Shown here: one piece after another, positions 1 through 10,023 of the stretch
Position numbering within the stretch: position 1 is the stretch's first letter
How the letters are laid out: each line of letters opens with the position of its first letter
Source: Phytophthora quininea
Taxonomy: Eukaryota; Oomycota; Peronosporomycetes; Peronosporales; Peronosporaceae
Assembly: GCA_011947345.1 (NCBI GenBank)
Contig: JAAVTG010000365.1
Location: forward strand, 1 to 64,000
Direction of reading: 5' to 3'
DNA length: 64,000 bases
Position numbers and translations under genes: made by a program
The notes under the pieces: generated by a model
Told to the model about the DNA's origin: nothing
What the model saw: only the letters and a program-made list of their open reading frames with translations
The model's database searches: none

Positions 1-695
1 GGACGGGAAGAAGAAGACGGCGTAGGGCACGTCACGCATGAAGCAGACCCCGGCACCCTTGTACATTCCCCGCAAACCCATTCCCTTGGCGATCTCCATC
101 GCCGTTTGTCGTTCTGCCACGGGCAGCGACGTCTGCATCTGGAGTCGGATCTTGACGATCTCCACCTGCAGAAACACAACAAACTTCGTCAGTCGCGAGT
201 CTTAAACTCCATCAACTCATTGCGAAGTGTCTTACCGGGTTGGTGATGATCGACTGTGCGCTGCCTGCCCCCGCACCGGCCAGAGCTTGTTTGGCCATGC
301 TGAGGTTCCCGTCGGCATCAGCGAACGCTTCTCGAAGCTGCTCGTTGACTGCGAGCTTGATGGCCTTCTCCGGCAGCACCCCCATCAGAGTCGGTGGCAG
401 ACCGCGGTACAGTCCTCGGACGCCGTCCGTGGCGATGATGTGTTTGAAGCATTGAGGGGCCCGAGAACATGAGCTTGCCGCCGGTGCGGGTCTGGCTCTG
501 CAAGTGGGTCTTGACGATGTCCATGGGGAAGGTGGCGACCATACCGACAGCACCCGCCACGCCACCGACGGCGAGCTTGAAGTGCAACGGGATGGCGGTG
601 GTGGTCGGAACGGCCTTGGCGGTCGTGGCCTTGCTGGACTGCAGCGACGGCACTTTAAGCTGAGGAATGTGGCGGAGTGTGGCAGGCGACGACAT
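1..695 (-). CDS. Mitochondrial carrier (SLC25), glutamate or aspartate-glutamate type; partial, frameshifted
   Basis: Six-helix inner-membrane transporter; the two best repeats resemble the glutamate and aspartate/glutamate carriers (citrin, GC1), inferred from motif context. The start ATG at 695 gives a short N-terminal leader, then a first helix and the carrier signature (PMDIVKTHLQ), a second-helix stretch (PEKAIKLAVN), and the second signature NP-VEIVKIRLQ, which is created across an intron. Exon 1 runs 695-236, a 70-nt GT-AG intron 235-166, and exon 2 165-1, leaving the window before the third repeat. One frameshift lies near 455-463, at a four-base G run (plus strand), between FSGP and QCFKHII; both sides are strongly conserved, so a sequence error is likelier than pseudogenisation. 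An initiator-like element lies 52 nt upstream. The exact substrate is not certain. Confidence 0.85.
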
Positions 696-746
696 GACCG
701 GGGACTTGAAATGGACTGGAGGATGGAGGGGAACGTCGACGGTCGC

Positions 747-762
747 AAAAGCGAGAATGAGG
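747..762 (-). promoter_or_regulatory. Oomycete initiator element of the carrier gene
   Basis: On the minus strand this reads CCTCATTCTCGCTTTT, matching 13 of 16 positions of the known oomycete initiator GCTCATTYYNCAWTTT. It sits 52 nt upstream of the carrier ATG, the usual place for an oomycete transcription start. Confidence 0.55.
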
Positions 763-1481
763 ACGAACGCTCTGCGTTGCGATCGCAACGTCGGAGGCTG
801 CTGACACAGCAGCTCCGCACACATGGAGGCTTTCCTGGGCGTTGGATGACCAGCCGTTAAACGGCCAGCGTTTGGGGGTTGACGTGGGCGGCGTGGCGAG
901 AGCAGTTGGGCATGTGACAAGGTTGAGGATGCCTGCGCGACTTGCCGTGTTCCCTCGTTCGACGGCACGACTTTTAGTCTCCGCTAGACACCAAGCAGCC
1001 CAAGCAGTGCTTGGCAAGCACCGTTGGGGTCATGAGAGATTCGTCTCGTAGGCTTTCGCCACCATCCTTGCCGTGGAGTCCCGAGCTAGAAGGTTATCGC
1101 ACAACAACCAAGTCGCCAACGCAGGATGCTGCAGGAGAGCAATATTTTGCACCGCCAGATCGACACGAAGGCTTTTGCATCTGCAGATCCCTCGACTGGA
1201 AAGGAGAAAGTTCTCTTGGGCCGAAAGAGCGAGTGGAGGTTGCCGTACTCGGCCATAGCCCGGTGGTGGCCTGGGTCTGTCTCTGGCGGAGACAGACCCA
1301 GTTGAACTGGTTGGGGCTCTGCACGCGCGCTGTAAAGAAATGCAGGACGTTAAACGACCGCCGGAAATCGGTGGACATCGAGAGCGGAAGTGCTGGCAAT
1401 GGTCTACCGACATGCTAAGAAGCCATGCCTCGTAAATAATGGGACCCTCACATTTACACTTCGGAAAACTTTGCTAGTAAA
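763..1481. other. Intergenic region between carrier and PIP kinase
   Basis: Open frames here are short, with no recognisable protein. It should hold the promoter of the carrier and the 3' end of the PIP kinase transcript. The one clear structure is the hairpin at 1272-1300. Confidence 0.5.
1272..1300. repeat. Perfect 12-bp inverted repeat with 5-nt loop
   Basis: TGGGTCTGTCTC (1272-1283) and GAGACAGACCCA (1289-1300) are exact reverse complements around TGGCG. It lies about 180 bp beyond the stop codon of the PIP kinase, so it could be a 3' end signal or a relic of a small element. Confidence 0.6.
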
Positions 1482-3380
1482 TCAACACGCTTCTTCCCGT
1501 GGCATCGTGTCCATCATGGCTGTAGACGACGGGGACGGGCGTGGCGACGGTAGTGTGTCGTCCTGCACCACGTGCTTCTCCATGAACTCGATGAACCGGT
1601 CCCCATAGAACTCTGGGTTCACGGCCGAGATTTGCTTGCGGTTGTGGCGGAGCCCCTTGAAAAACGTCTCGGCGATCTTGCGCGTGTTGTACTGCTGTAG
1701 GATGTCGATGACACCCATAAAGTAGACGAGGCCGTTCTTGCGGCCGTGGCGGTCCTGTCCGTAGATGCCGCCGTCGTCCTTGCTAAAGACCGACTCCGAG
1801 TACTCGGTTTGGCCTGCCGTGTCCAGCAGCCGCGGAGACAGCGGGGCCATGTTGGAGCCTCGAGAGCCAGGCGTGGACGGCAACGAGCCCGAGTTGCGGT
1901 CTCCAAAGAAGTTCAAGCCGAATCCGCACTCGCTGCTGGTCGAGTCGTCGTCCGAGTCCGAGTCGAGGTCTAGCTCGGCAATAGCGTCGTTGCAGGTTGG
2001 GGTGCAGGGCGGAGACAGTGCCAGTCTCGCGTGGGTTTGAACGAGCGTCTCGCTGAGTTCTTGCTCTGTGAGCGACGCTGATCGACTTGTTCTCGATTCG
2101 CCATCACCATGGAAGCTGTCGGGCGGAGTCGGCGACGCCGGCAACGACTTTGAAATACCAACAGGAGCAGGCGTCTCGGGTGCTGGTGACGCCGGTGTAC
2201 CGGTGTACAGCTCGTTGTGCAAGTCATAGCCCGAGTCGTGGACGCCAATCAGCAGACTGTAGTCCATGATCTTCATTTGCTTGAGGAACTCGACGTCTTT
2301 GCGGAGCTGCACCAGGAACATGGCGCGTCTCGCCATCCCCATCTGCAAGTGGAATCCCTTGTCCAGAAGGTCGTTGTCCTTCAGCACGCCTTGGCCGCCG
2401 CGAGCGTGTTCTTTGGGGGATGCGTGGCGTCCGATCCGAGAGCCTTTCAGGTCGAACCGAGCGTGGATCTCCAGGGGAGTGCTGAAGACGCTGGCCATGA
2501 TGACAAAATGCATCTTTCTTCGCAGGTGGTGCATCTTGACGCGGTGCATGCCGTAGAAGCGCGTGATCAATGTGTTAGGGTTCTCCATGACGAACTTGTA
2601 GTAGTGCGGCAAGATGCGACGCAGGAACTTGGACTCTTCCTTGGTCTGCGTCTTGATCATGTACTTGCCGTCGTGCGAGTAGAAGAAGAACTGGCCCGAC
2701 TTGGAGTTCGACATGAACTCGATGAAGTTGAAGTCGCCGCTTAGCGTCAGCATGTAGTCGCCATTGTCGATGCCAAAGCGGTTGCGCACCTGCCGGAACA
2801 CATCGGGCGAGTAGTCTTTGAACTTGAACGGGTGCTGCAGCTGTGCATTGGCAGGAAAGATCTTCTTGTCCACTACCATGAAGTCGTCCATGGTCAGACG
2901 TTGCTTGAAAGGTTTCTGCAGGCCAGCAGAGTCGCGAATGCCGCACATCATCCCGTACGTGAGTGCGTACTGCTCATGTTGGAGGTTGATCACGTTGCCC
3001 TCAGGAGCTTTGAAGCTGCGCTCGACGTTTTGGTAACGAGTGTGGCCCGGTTTGTTCTTACCGAGTCGCATGCGTTTCTCCAGCAGCTTGAGGTTTCTGG
3101 CCCTCTCTCTGGACGACGGTGATGAAGGTTGGGTCTCTGACGTTGCCGTGGAGCTCACCTGGCTCATGTCGATCGATGCCGAGGTGGTGGTGGCGGTGGT
3201 GGTGGACGACGTCCGCACCGTCATGGGCGAGTCGTCGTGCTCAATGAACGTCATTGTCGGTGGTCGACCTGCGTGGCAGGAAGGGGATTTGGAGGGTGAC
3301 GACGGCGGCGACACCTTGAGTGCTAGCGGAGCCGGCAGTGATTCCATCCGGCCAACCGGAGCGACGTCTTCCATTGCCAT
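1482..3380 (-). CDS. Phosphatidylinositol phosphate kinase (PIPK, type I/II family)
   Basis: Intact single-exon gene of 632 codons that should phosphorylate phosphatidylinositol monophosphates at membranes to make PIP2. A Ser/Thr-rich N-terminus (about 1-105) precedes the kinase core (about 108-400), which shows the glycine-rich loop SGQFFFYSHDGKYMIKT, FDLKGS, and the catalytic IMDYSLLIGVHD. An insert of about 150 residues, rich in Ser, Pro and Asp, splits the core; the domain then resumes with the specificity-loop region (YFMGVIDILQQYNTRK) and ends near residue 612. No transmembrane segments precede it, so it is not one of the GPCR-PIPK fusions known in Phytophthora. Start chosen at the first in-frame ATG; MESLPAP a few codons on is an alternative. 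The upstream leader contains a (GA)n run. Confidence 0.93.
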   Translation of the reverse strand: MAMEDVAPVGRMESLPAPLALKVSPPSSPSKSPSCHAGRPPTMTFIEHDDSPMTVRTSSTTTATTTSASIDMSQVSSTATSETQPSSPSSRERARNLKLLEKRMRLGKNKPGHTRYQNVERSFKAPEGNVINLQHEQYALTYGMMCGIRDSAGLQKPFKQRLTMDDFMVVDKKIFPANAQLQHPFKFKDYSPDVFRQVRNRFGIDNGDYMLTLSGDFNFIEFMSNSKSGQFFFYSHDGKYMIKTQTKEESKFLRRILPHYYKFVMENPNTLITRFYGMHRVKMHHLRRKMHFVIMASVFSTPLEIHARFDLKGSRIGRHASPKEHARGGQGVLKDNDLLDKGFHLQMGMARRAMFLVQLRKDVEFLKQMKIMDYSLLIGVHDSGYDLHNELYTGTPASPAPETPAPVGISKSLPASPTPPDSFHGDGESRTSRSASLTEQELSETLVQTHARLALSPPCTPTCNDAIAELDLDSDSDDDSTSSECGFGLNFFGDRNSGSLPSTPGSRGSNMAPLSPRLLDTAGQTEYSESVFSKDDGGIYGQDRHGRKNGLVYFMGVIDILQQYNTRKIAETFFKGLRHNRKQISAVNPEFYGDRFIEFMEKHVVQDDTLPSPRPSPSSTAMMDTMPREEAC

Positions 3381-3813
3381 GGCGCCAACGGTTGTGGTCC
3401 GCTCCTCGTCGTCGCGGTTGGCAGGTTTGAGAATGATGGAGAGCCGACAGCCACAATGGAGAGAGAGAGAGAGAGGACGAGCTCGTCAATCTTGGAAATC
3501 TTGACGTCTTTTTCAGCTGCCCCAGCGGAATGGCTATTCACAGCGCCTTGACTTCACCCCCATCATCTCCATTTTCGCGCCGTCACGATATTTTCAGCCG
3601 TGACCAGCAGGTTTGCGGCAGCTTTTCTTGGTGACGGATACGCAATTGAGGTCGCCACCACATCTGTCAATCACCACCACAGCAAATCTTGATCACCACC
3701 ATGAGATACCCACCACCACAAGTGGAAAATGGACTTTTGTCATTTCTTACACGTACCCAGCACCCTGGTTGCCTGCGTCTACTGTTTCTCCCAGAGAAGA
3801 GCTCTGGGGCCGC
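3381..3813. other. Intergenic region between PIP kinase and pyrophosphatase
   Basis: About 430 bp holding the 5' leader and promoter of the PIP kinase and the 3' flank of the pyrophosphatase. A TCATTCTCAAAC stretch near 3428-3440 (minus strand) may be a weak initiator. CACCACC repeats occur at 3657-3720. No coding sequence is supported. Confidence 0.5.
3459..3476. repeat. (GA)n microsatellite
   Basis: Nine GA units in the presumed 5' leader of the PIP kinase gene, about 80 bp upstream of its ATG; it reads as a (CT)n tract in the transcript direction. Confidence 0.8.
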
Positions 3814-5482
3814 TTAGACGGTGGCCTGGCCGCCGCGCTGCTCGATCAGCAGCTTCCAGAACTCGTGGGTCTCGGCTACCACGTCCTCCGCGAACTCGCG
3901 GCCCATGCACTTGTCGTCGTAGCCGTACTTGTTGACCTGCGGCAGCTTGTAGTCACGCAGCCAGTCGTGGATGGCCGTGATGCAGCCAGGCATGTGCGCC
4001 TCGATATCTGCCACGTCGTTGATCATGGGGGCGTAGTGGTCCTCCACGTTGATGCAAATGACCTTCCAGTCCGTCTCGTTGTCGTCGATCAGAGCGAGCA
4101 CGCCCAGGATCTTGACCTGCACCACAGAGCCCGTGCGCCACTGCTTGGTGCCGATCTCCACCACATCGATCGGATCGTTGTCTCCGATGCAGCCCGTGCC
4201 CTCCGTCACGTGGTTGGGGTCCTCCCACGTCTGCGGCATGGCGCCGTAGTTGAACATCATCTCGCCCCAGCCGTACTCACGCAGTTTACCGTTCTTAGTG
4301 TCCTGTTTGATAGGGTTGAAGGGCTCACCCGTGGCGATCTCCATTTTCTTGCGGGTCCACTTGGGGATCTCGCAGATAAAGTTAACGGATCCGTCTGGGT
4401 TGTACAGCGGAATGTCGTGCCACGGGGAGATCTGCTGGCGTTCGCCGTTCGGGCCCGTGTGGTAGAAGTTAACACGGAACTCGAAGCTCGGGAAGGCGCC
4501 AGTGGCCTCCGTCTCAATGTTGCCGACTTCCGGGTTGGCGATACGAGCCTTAAGGAATTTGAACTTGGCCTGGTAGCGACGCATGGCCTCCGTCTGGTTG
4601 TCAGCAGCGTGGTCGTCGTTCCACCACTTCATGAACGAGTTGAAGTCGATCTGGCCCGTGGTGGATTTGCTGTGCATGAAGGCGACAGCCTCCTTGGCAT
4701 CCTCGTGGGAGATGGGCTCTCCCAGCTTGGCGTGCAGGTCCATGAGGTCGTCCTCACTGATGAAGCCGTTGCCCTGCACGTCGAAGAGGTTAAAGATGGC
4801 GCGCATGCGCTCCATCTCGCGGGGCTCAATGTTGAGCTCCGTACCGTCGTCCAGCACACTGCCGCGACGCGTACGGAGCGCAGAGATCTCCGTGCCGTAC
4901 TTCTTCTCCGTCTGCTCAAAGGCCGCGAGCTCGGCCTTGAGGGTCGCGACCTCGGAGCGCAAGTCCTCGAGCTCCACGGCCATGGCCATGGCGTCCGGGT
5001 CCTCCTCCCGCCACGAGTCGCTGCGCTTGCTGCGGAAGCCGCTCTTGGGGGAGGAGCTGGGGACGAGGCCACGGGCCGCGTGTACTCGACCTTCTTGCCG
5101 TCCTCGCGGTCGGGCGCGTTGTCGAGCGTCGTCTGCATGACCTCGAGCCACTTGGCCTGGTCCTCGGCCGTCTCCGTGTACACGCGGAAGCATTTGTTGC
5201 TGGGCGTGTAGAACTGGAAGCCGTTAGGCTTGCCATCCCAGGCGTGGACGGAGCTGAAGGGGATCTTGCCGCGGATCGCGCGCTTCTCAAAGTCCTCGAG
5301 CGACAGGAAGTAGACGATCTGCAGGTCGTCCTTGTAGATGACGCAGTAGCGCTTCTTCCAGAGCAGGGAAGAGAGCTCCGGCTTCTTGTACAGCACGCCG
5401 GCGATCAGCACTCGCGCTTGTCCACGGCCGAAGCCTTGGACTGCTTAAGGAAGTTGGCGAACGACGCGATCGTGGACGCCAT
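3814..5482 (-). CDS. PH domain + EF-hand + soluble inorganic pyrophosphatase fusion (two frameshifts)
   Basis: Hydrolyses pyrophosphate to phosphate, driving biosynthesis. From the ATG at 5482: a short leader; a PH domain (VLYKKPELSSLLWKKRYCVIYKD to KWLEVMQTTLD); a linker; a short helical stretch; an EF-hand pair, first loop DVQGNGFISEDD plausible for metal, second degenerate; then a complete family I pyrophosphatase with EIPKWTRKKMEIATGEPFNP, NYGAMPQTWEDP, the signature GDNDPIDVVEIG and WLRDYK. All expected metal-binding acids are present. The frame changes twice: near 5408-5413 just before the PH domain, and at the G4 run 5059-5062 in the linker. Each is fixed by one base, so sequence error is likely. 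The extra domains suggest membrane recruitment and calcium response (inference). An initiator lies 47 nt upstream. Confidence 0.9.
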
Positions 5483-5528
5483 GGCGAAGGGAGGGGGGCT
5501 CTTGACTTGACTGGACGGACGAGCGCGC

Positions 5529-5544
5529 AAATCGAAGAATGAGC
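5529..5544 (-). promoter_or_regulatory. Oomycete initiator element of the pyrophosphatase gene
   Basis: Minus-strand GCTCATTCTTCGATTT matches 15 of 16 positions of the oomycete initiator consensus, 47 nt upstream of the ATG at 5482. This supports that ATG and implies a very short 5' leader. Confidence 0.75.
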
Positions 5545-6417
5545 CCAAAGGCCACGTCAGATCGGATCGCGGTGCCAAAATAGACTTGGTGTTTGTATGG
5601 AAAAGAAACCTTTTTTAGCCTCCAAGCAGCAAAAGTTTTTGAAATCGTCTGTGATTTTATAGGGCAATGTGTTGTGGAGTTGAGACTGTCCTTGCATAGA
5701 CGCCGCTTATTTTTTGCTGTTGTTGGCCTGTTGTGATCGAGGGCGGTACCGGATACCGCGACAATCAGCTCCCAACCGGCTGCAACACAAGACGAACAAG
5801 TATTCCGACGACCTCGTCGGGGTTTGCCATCCACCGGCGTCGAGCTCGCTCGCTGACAGCCAGCCAAAGTATCGGAGACTGCACCTTGGGTTTCTGAAGA
5901 TTCGCGGGCCAAGTACGTCAGCAACCGCATAGAAGAGGCGCTATTTGACACCACGAACGTCCGTGAGCTCATTTCGCCTCCGACCTCGGCTGTCAAGGGA
6001 CAGACTCGGAAGAAGTCTAGTCGTCCAAGGCGCACGACCTCTGAAAGGCTTGGGTGAGATCGGAAAGCGGATTGTGGTGGGGCAAGGCTGCTAGCAATCG
6101 GACACTTGTGCGCCGAACGATGTATACGACTCCTGTTTGCCGGTGCGGTGACAATGGAATGTACTCAGCCTTCAAGACGTGTGGTATTCGCCGCGAATGG
6201 AGCGTCTGCTGAAGATCAACAACCTCCTTCTTCACGTCGTTGGCATCCGATGCACTGTTGTTGCCGAGTGGATATTTCCTGCTGGTGAAAAGTTTTCGTG
6301 GCTACTTGACGACTTGAGGCATCGACAACTTTCTGCTCTGTCGCCCTCGTGGCGCGCTGTTTTCAATTTGTTGCTGGGCCTGTGTTATTTCTTCAATATG
6401 TGAGTTGAACACGACTT
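5545..6417. other. Intergenic region, no supported gene
   Basis: The longest open frame (minus, 5445-6035) overlaps the promoter and start of the pyrophosphatase and shows no domain. This region marks the change from the gene island to repeat-rich DNA. Confidence 0.5.
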
Positions 6418-6883
6418 TCAACTTGGAGTAGCACTTGGCTCCAACACCACTTGGCCAAGTTGACATAGCGAGGTTTGCAGACTCGAGGTGTCAAAACGAG
6501 AACCAATTCCTTCGACACGTGCATAAATGCAATTGAGCACTGCCCTCTTGACGGTCTGTACGTCCACGTCAACATTAATTCCCGACGGACCAGGTGGCAA
6601 CACGAGTCCCGCAGCCAGAGCTTGCTCTTGAGCCATCCGAATGGCATCGACGAAGAGCTCCACCTTCTTCCTCCATGATCTGGTTGTAGCGGTGTTCATC
6701 TCCGTTGCTCTTCGGTACATCCTCCATCAAAGCCGTAGACGCCATCGCCTTGCTGTTCTTTTGAATGTCAAGATGGAAATCAATTTGAAAACGTTGTCGA
6801 TGAATTGTGACCAGAGGATTGGGTGGTAGTGCTAATGAGAGCGCAGAAAATGAATCAATTCCGGTTGGGCTGCCGTACTTCAC
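6418..6883 (-). pseudogene. Degenerate tandem copy of the short ORF module downstream of membrane family copy A
   Basis: Two overlapping frames carry pieces that match the module at 7080-7480: ALMEDVPKSNGDEHRYNQIM parallels the stretch around FEDVLKANGEDYLLSKIL, and the segment from VELFVDAIRMAQEQALAAG through GPSGINVDVDVQTVKRAVLN parallels LFVEAIRTAQDRALADG through GPLGIELE and DVQTFKMAVLN. The spacing of about 620 bp indicates a tandem duplication. Function unknown. Confidence 0.55.
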
Positions 6884-7490
6884 TAAACTGAAGCACTACC
6901 AGGAGGACAAAACTGTCCCCACAAACTGTTCGGACTTGGTGCAGTGGCAACGACGAGAATGTTCGAGCGTGGAAGTGGCACGTAGACAAACGCGATTGGC
7001 AGCGCTCCAGCCACTGCGAAGGTTTTGACACGTTTAATCCATGGGTCCGCGTCCAGCCTGTCCAGCATTATCGCCGCTTGACCATAGTGCTCTTGCGAGC
7101 ACGGGAGACACGATGTACCAAGGCGATCCGTAGCTCCTTCGGCTCGTGCGTAGTTCAGAACGGCCATTTTGAAGGTCTGGACATCAACTCCAGCTCAATT
7201 CCCAGCGGACCAGGAAGTAGTGGCGCCCCTCCATCAGCTAGAGCTCGATCTTGAGCCGTCCGAATGGCCTCGACAAAGAGCTTCACGTCCTACCATCTGA
7301 TCAGCAGCAACGGATTGTCTTCCACATTGACAGCAAGCGTCAGGATCTTGGACAACAGATAATCTTCTCCGTTGGCCTTCAAAACGTCCTCGAACGAAGC
7401 CGTCTTTTCATCATCACGCTTCGAACTTGTCGATTCAGTCGTCGACATCTTGTTCTTGGTGGTCTTGCTGATTGTTTTGAAGTGAATTGA
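6884..7490 (-). pseudogene. Short ORF module, unknown function, frameshifted
   Basis: On the minus strand a start at MSTTESTSSKRDDE (about 7450) leads to FEDVLKANGEDYLLSKILTL, then after a frame change to LFVEAIRTAQDRALADG, and in the frame 7167-6883 to MAVLNYARAEGATDRLGTSC with a hydrophobic end. It directly follows the membrane-protein copy A on the same strand. It may be a second gene of the unit or the cytoplasmic tail of the membrane protein; I cannot decide. No known domain. Confidence 0.45.
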
Positions 7491-8998
7491 TTTTGCTGAT
7501 CGCCTCAGGCGAAATGTACGTTGAAATCGACTCCTTTGATACATCAACCGTTTGTAAGTTTGAAAAACATCAACAACGGGATTTTTCGTACCAAAATGCG
7601 CCAGTGTCAGGTGCAGGATGAACGGCGTCCAGACGAAGAGGTGGCCTTGCAACGTACGTACTTGCGTCTCCAGCACGAACGCCAACTGGTACAATGGTGA
7701 AAACCCAAACTTTCGTCGCAGCAAAGCCAACAGCCCCAGGAACGAAACGAACTCGATCATAGCGAAGATCGTGATGTTCACGAGCGTCGATGCAAATTTG
7801 CGCGGGGTTAGTGACGCTGTATGCGGGTAGTACGCAGCAATCGGCAGCTGGTACAGCGATGCAAGGTACAGCCCGTAGAGCATCGGAAGCGTAAATTCAA
7901 TGTACTCGGCCATCAAGACGTACTCGGAGTGGAAAAGGGTCTGCAGAAGATCAACGACCTCCCCGTTGACGTCGTTGGCATCCGATCCACTGTTGGAATC
8001 TTTCCTGCGTGTGAAAAGCTCCCCTCGTCTGTAACAATTCGATTGGCGTCGACAGCTTCCTGCTGGGTCTCCCTTACCCAGTCTGCGAACTCATTGTTTT
8101 CAACTTGTTGGAGACTCACTTTTCTCTCCTCAGTTTGTGTCGCTTTCAACTGTGGGACAACTGCTGTGCGTGACTTGATTCCAATCGTCGACTTCAACTC
8201 GTTTAAAAGCGCAACACTTTCGTCGGAGAGAGGCAGCGGGAACGGAGCGTGCATTCGAATTTGGTGGTGTCGATTATAGTGAAGCGCACTCGAGTCTGGG
8301 AGAGCGCGACGCAACATGTCAGGTATTTTGTTCAGATAATGTTCTGGGTGGAGGAGGGAGTCTGGGTCCGCCTTGCGGCCTTGGTAGATGGCTCGAATCG
8401 CGAGAATAACATGAAAACTATCAGCTGCAATGATGACCAACGTCGTCGCCGTCGATGTTGCCGTTTGCATGCAAATGGACACATAGAAGACATTGAAAAC
8501 ATCGACTGAGAACACGACAATCGGACCGACCAGTTCGTGGATACTCTTAGCTGCGGTGGCGATGATTCTTTTCGTGACGAATTTGATCATGGGCATAACC
8601 AACACGAAAGCCGTCTGCGAGATGCCTGAGAGGTGAATGAAGACAGCGCTGAAAGCTGGATATGCCACGGCCACAATCCCTGCGTGGCCACAATGAGTAT
8701 TTGCGACTGGATTTGTTGACGCAGCACTTTGGACTCGGCGAGTTTCTTCTTGCCGATGATAAGCAACGTCCAGATCCAGAAGAGCGTCACATACATACCG
8801 ACTAGCAACACATAACCCATCGGGATCAGGAAGCGCCAAATGATCGCCAGCATTAGCGTAAACATCGAGTAGGTGGCAGACGTTCCAAACGCGATTTTGA
8901 CACTCGCCACCGTCGAAATAGTCTTTGCGACGGTGACTTCTCTCACTCGTTGGATGAAAGACGAGACCCATCGAGATGAAGACGATGGTAATCACCAA
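7491..8998 (-). pseudogene. Multi-span membrane protein of unknown family, copy A
   Basis: Hydrophobic segments in order: about 8946-8740 (ATYSMFTLMLAIIWRFLIP, GYVLLVGMYVTLFWIWTLLI), 8700-8480 (VAVAYPAFSAVF, AFVLVMPMIKF, VVFSVDVFNVFYVS), a hydrophilic region of about 140 residues with the landmark APFPLPLSDES near 8240, then 7916-7575 (EYIEFTLPMLYGLYLASLYQLPI, TLVNITIFAMIEFVSFLGLL, FGFSPLYQLAFVLE). At least three frame changes break it (near 8940, 8690 and 7920). The upstream frame has a stop, so no proper start codon is evident. The same order of landmarks recurs in copies B and C, so this is a genuine family, probably eight or more spans. I do not recognise it. Confidence 0.65.
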
Positions 8999-10023
8999 GG
9001 TGCGTCATTTGTTTGCAGTCTTCGTCAATGCACCACGGAACTCATCTTGGACCGCAAGGACAAGCCATTCCGTTTCTCTACAGGCTGGCGCAAGTTATTG
9101 CCCTTGCACCTAAAATCGAATGCATTCCACACCTGGTGGAGCGGGCTTGAGTCTGGGCGTAGTGACCACCAAGACGTTCAGCTCACAAGGAGATCAAGTC
9201 TCTGGAAACGTGGCGTGTGCTTGTTCACAGTACTGAAAATTGTGCTAACGCGTCGACTTCAAAACAACAAGTTGTATTCCCACAAGCCGTTCGGAAGGCA
9301 CATGACGCTACGGTAAGAGGAATGTTACGGCGAAAATGATTTAACTAGTTTGCTAACGAAATGCTTATTATGGGCAGGATCCGCCCCCAGTATTCGCTCA
9401 TGGTACCAGTGTCTTGCCGGCGGAAAGAATTTGACCGCGGTGTATCTCGTTTTAGACAGGAGAACGCCGCTCTTTCGGGCCGCGATTGAGTCCATTCCAC
9501 ATGATCAAACAAGTTGAAATCAAAATTCCAGCCAGCACATCCAAAAGAGATCGATCTTCAGCGGCGTCAGATTTTTTCCGTTCCATCTGAGGTGGTTTTC
9601 CAAACCAGCAGTATTGCATACCAACAATATTATTGTAATTTATTGTTTGTAACTTCTATTTCACATACAAAGTTTTTATGTTATTTTCTGAAGATTATCT
9701 AGTTTTTCTGTGTTCCGATATGATACTACTTACACTCTATGTATTCATCTCACTTCCTACTTATTGCGATAGATGTCGTGCCCCATTCTGAAAGAATGAT
9801 TGATCACATTTGCGAGCTTCTCAATATCCATAGCGATCGTCTTGTTTTTCTTTCGAAGACAACCTCCCAGCGTCTCTTTCCACTTTTGAAACAGGGGTGT
9901 CTACTCGACCAACGAAATCACGCTGAATTTCCTCCCCATCGTCATCGCTTTCAGTCCACGATTCAAGAACACTCCAGTTGATCACGCTTGCGGGCATCTC
10001 TTGCAATCTTTTCACCAGTGCCT
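8999..10023. other. AT-rich spacer without supported genes
   Basis: Only short open frames. 9500-9760 is clearly AT-richer than the gene islands. It probably contains the 3' flank of the Mutator-like element that starts at 10024; no terminal inverted repeat could be identified by eye. Confidence 0.4.

Noticed and set aside
3613..5211. Plus-strand ORF of 532 codons
   Set aside because: Mirror frame of the pyrophosphatase; the minus strand carries an unmistakable conserved protein.
5445..6035. Minus-strand ORF of 196 codons upstream of the pyrophosphatase
   Set aside because: It overlaps the pyrophosphatase start and its initiator, has no domain and no compositional sign of coding.
8873..9316. 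Plus-strand ORF of 147 codons
   Set aside because: Its first part is the opposite strand of membrane copy A, and the rest has no recognisable feature.
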